NCBI GenBank assembly: GCA_900754795.1
Contig: CAAEEA010000070.1
Location: forward strand, 1 to 16,155
Reading direction: 5' to 3'
DNA from: Clostridia bacterium
Lineage (GTDB): Bacteria; Bacillota; Clostridia; Peptostreptococcales; Anaerovoracaceae
DNA: 16,155 bases
Position 1 is the stretch's first letter, and every line of letters begins with the position of its first letter. A model generated the notes under the pieces. It was not told where the DNA came from, made no database searches, and saw only the letters and a list, made by a program, of their open reading frames with translations. Below are positions 14,303 through 16,155 of this stretch, piece after piece. Both the position numbers and the translations under genes were made by a program.

Positions 14303-15954
14303 CAAAGAAAATTTTTCGCTCCATCTGTCTGGTGGCTCTTGCCGTGCTCATAGCTTCCGTAGTCCTCATAATGGGAGTGCTGTACGGATATTTTACCGAT
14401 ATGCAGCACGATCAGCTGAGGATGCAGACTGAACTGGCGGCTCAGGGAGTCAATCACGAGGGGACGGCATATTTTGATCAGCTCAGCGCGAGGGATTACA
14501 GGATAACTCTCATAGAACCTGACGGCAGAGTCATTTATGACAGCGAGGCCGACAGCGGAGAGATGGAGAATCACCTCGAAAGAGAAGAGGTACAGGAAGC
14601 GCTCGATTCCGGCTACGGTGAAAGCGAGCGGTATTCCTCTACCCTTATGGAAAAGTCGCTTTATTCGGCCATGGTGCTCGATGACGGTTCTATTCTGAGA
14701 ATGTCTGTGTCCCAGAGCGGTATACTCACTTTGCTTCTTGGTATGCTTCAGCCGATCATCGTAGTCCTTATCGCGGCGATAGCTCTTTCCCTCCTGCTTG
14801 CGTCGCGGCTTTCAAAGAGAATCGTCAAACCTCTCAACGAACTGGATCTTGACGATCCGCTCAGCAACGAAGGGTACGATGAACTTTCACCGCTGCTGCT
14901 AAGGGTTTACAGTCAGCAGAAACAGCTCAAAAAGCAGTCTGCGGAGCTCGGACAGAGACAGGATGAATTCGCCGCGGTAACGGCGAGCATGAGCGAAGGG
15001 CTTGTTCTTCTCAATGATAAAGGAAACATATTGAGCATAAATCCGGCGGCTTCCCGTTTTCTCGACACCGACCAGCACAGCGTCGGAGAGAACATACTGA
15101 CGGTAAACCGCAGCCTTGATCTGCAGGAGCTTCTTTCTAAGGCGTTAAACGGCGACCAGGCTGAAAAAATCATGGATCTTCAGGAAGGTCATTATCAGGT
15201 GATCGCCAGCCCTGTGATTTCAGACAATACGGTTTCAGGCATCGCCCTGCTTATATTTGATGTCACAGACAAGGAGAATTCCGAGCAGATGCGCCGTGAA
15301 TTTACGGCAAATGTATCTCACGAGCTGCGTACTCCGCTCCACTCGATCTCAGGCTATGCGGAGCTTTTGAAGAATGGAATGGTCAAGACCGCGGATATAC
15401 GTCCGATAGCCTCAAAGATATATGATGAGGCTCAGCGCATGGTGCGCCTTGTGGAAGATATCATCAATCTTTCTCACCTTGACGAAGGAGCGGGGGATAT
15501 GGCCCGCGAAAAGATAGACCTTTTTGAGGCGGCAAAAGCGACGGCTCTCAGTCTGGAGCCGGAGGCTGAATCAGCCGACGTTTCCATCAGCGTGACCGGA
15601 GAGCCGGCGGTGATCGAAGGAATACCGCAGCTGATCGGCGGGATCGTCTATAACCTTTGTGATAACGCAATAAAATATAACCACAAAGGCGGCAGCGTTT
15701 CCGTAATCGTCAGAAAAAATGACGACAGCGCCGTACTGACGGTGAGGGATACGGGTATCGGCATCCCGGCCGAAGATCAGAACCGCGTGTTTGAAAGATT
15801 TTACCGCGTCGACAAGAGCCACTCCAAGGAAGTGGGAGGCACGGGACTTGGACTTTCTATCGTCAAACACTCCGCCCGTATCCACGGCGCCAGAATCAGC
15901 CTTGAAAGTTCTGTCGGGGAAGGCACTACTGTCACTGTAAAATTCCCGGTCTGA
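14299..15954 (+). CDS. phoR: Sensor histidine kinase PhoR
   Basis: A 551-residue membrane histidine kinase. Membrane segments lie at about 8-32 and 143-168, enclosing an outside sensor domain (33-140) with EPDGRVIYDSEAD (73-85) and a MENHLEREEVQEAL stretch, as in Gram-positive PhoR/WalK kinases. A short linker (169-215), a PAS domain (about 222-325, MSEGLVLLNDKGNILSINPA) and HisKA follow, with phosphoacceptor His341 in NVSHELRTPL. The ATPase domain has the N-box (N452, N456 in YNLCDNAIKY), DTGIGIP (484-490), FERFYRVD and GGTGLGLSIVK (513-523). All catalytic motifs are intact. It starts with ATGA overlap at the phoB stop, so the pair is translationally coupled. The HAMP region is weak by eye. 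Confidence 0.94.
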   Translation: MTKKIFRSICLVALAVLIASVVLIMGVLYGYFTDMQHDQLRMQTELAAQGVNHEGTAYFDQLSARDYRITLIEPDGRVIYDSEADSGEMENHLEREEVQEALDSGYGESERYSSTLMEKSLYSAMVLDDGSILRMSVSQSGILTLLLGMLQPIIVVLIAAIALSLLLASRLSKRIVKPLNELDLDDPLSNEGYDELSPLLLRVYSQQKQLKKQSAELGQRQDEFAAVTASMSEGLVLLNDKGNILSINPAASRFLDTDQHSVGENILTVNRSLDLQELLSKALNGDQAEKIMDLQEGHYQVIASPVISDNTVSGIALLIFDVTDKENSEQMRREFTANVSHELRTPLHSISGYAELLKNGMVKTADIRPIASKIYDEAQRMVRLVEDIINLSHLDEGAGDMAREKIDLFEAAKATALSLEPEAESADVSISVTGEPAVIEGIPQLIGGIVYNLCDNAIKYNHKGGSVSVIVRKNDDSAVLTVRDTGIGIPAEDQNRVFERFYRVDKSHSKEVGGTGLGLSIVKHSARIHGARISLESSVGEGTTVTVKFPV

Positions 15955-15991
15955 AGAAAAGGACAGCCGAATAAATCACGATTATATAAGG

Positions 15992-16020
15992 ACCCGGTTC
16001 CTCTTTGGGAGCCGGGTTTT
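15992..16020 (+). terminator. Intrinsic terminator after phoR
   Basis: ACCCGGTTCC (15992-16001) pairs with GGAGCCGGGT (16008-16017), ten pairs including one G-U, followed by TTTT and soon another TTTT (16025-16028). It ends the pst-phoU-phoBR operon 37 bases after the phoR stop. Confidence 0.85.
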
Positions 16021-16045
16021 GCCTTTTGATTCGCGTACCGGTGTG

Positions 16046-16062
16046 TTTCGACGGACTTTACA
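16046..16062 (+). promoter_or_regulatory. Possible second Pho-box-like repeat
   Basis: TTTCGA (16046-16051), five bases, TTTACA (16057-16062): the same 11-base period as the site before pstS, and the second hexamer plus context (GA-TTTACAAAA-like) resembles it closely. The first hexamer has two mismatches. If real, the gene beyond the right edge belongs to the phosphate regulon. Chance occurrence is possible. Confidence 0.3.
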
Positions 16063-16086
16063 AAAATAAAAGGTGAAATGAAAAAC

Positions 16087-16122
16087 TAACTTCCAGAAGA
16101 AAAAGTAAGTTCCAGATGAAAG
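16087..16122 (+). repeat. 19-base-period tandem direct repeat
   Basis: TAACTTCCAGAAGAAA (16087-16102) and TAAGTTCCAGATGAAA (16106-16121) match at 14 of 16 bases, at a period of 19 bases. They lie in a non-coding, A-rich stretch near the right edge. I do not recognise the motif. It may be a regulator binding site for the next gene, or a small duplication. Confidence 0.5.
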
Positions 16123-16155
16123 ATAAAGCTCTGTTTTCAATACGAAAAAGATAGA

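Noticed and set aside
16116..16154. 12-codon ORF at the right edge
   Set aside because: No ribosome binding site, no recognisable sequence, very short.

Overview
The window looks like chromosome of a Gram-positive anaerobe in the Clostridia. The reasons are an EF-Tu/L33/SecE/NusG/L11-L1-L10-L12 block with Firmicute-type protein sequences, strong AGGAGG-like ribosome binding sites, heavy use of AGA/AGG for arginine and ATA for isoleucine, a lipoprotein PstS, an LCP wall-polymer transferase and a PhoR with a Gram-positive-type sensor domain. I cannot name the genus. Every gene I can support is on the + strand. No stretch longer than about 300 bases lacks a gene; I see no tRNA, rRNA, CRISPR array, insertion sequence or prophage.

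Left part (1-2830): the last codons of tuf and its terminator, then three genes that are not part of the translation machinery: a small nitroreductase, an LCP (LytR-CpsA-Psr) protein and a hotdog thioesterase overlapping it by four bases. The LCP gene has its own consensus-like promoter, followed at once by a terminator-like hairpin and a possible 23-codon upstream ORF.

Centre (2831-6342): a perfect TTGACA-N17-TATAAT promoter drives rpmG-secE-nusG-rplK-rplA-rplJ-rplL. An L10 leader with a downstream attenuator sits between rplA and rplJ. After rplL there is a strong terminator and rpoB/rpoC do not follow, which breaks a very conserved linkage.

Right part (6379-16155): a malic enzyme and a Na+/Pi cotransporter with a C-terminal PhoU domain form a likely operon. 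Then comes a complete phosphate-starvation locus: a direct-repeat Pho-box-like site, pstS, a perfect intergenic hairpin, pstC-pstA-pstB-phoU, and the PhoB/PhoR two-component system, closed by a terminator. PhoR senses, PhoB binds the Pho boxes, PstSCAB imports phosphate at high affinity, and PhoU links transporter state to PhoR. Another Pho-box-like repeat lies near the right edge, suggesting that the next gene beyond the window may also belong to the regulon.

The most striking observation is PstS. Its two halves are in the reverse of the usual order: the REDGSGTR phosphate-binding segment, normally central, directly follows the lipobox, and the usual N-terminal half (GSSSVTP ... DIGMASRE ... 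IFTG..IW) forms the C-terminus. All recognisable phosphate-binding motifs are kept, so this reads as a functional circular permutation.
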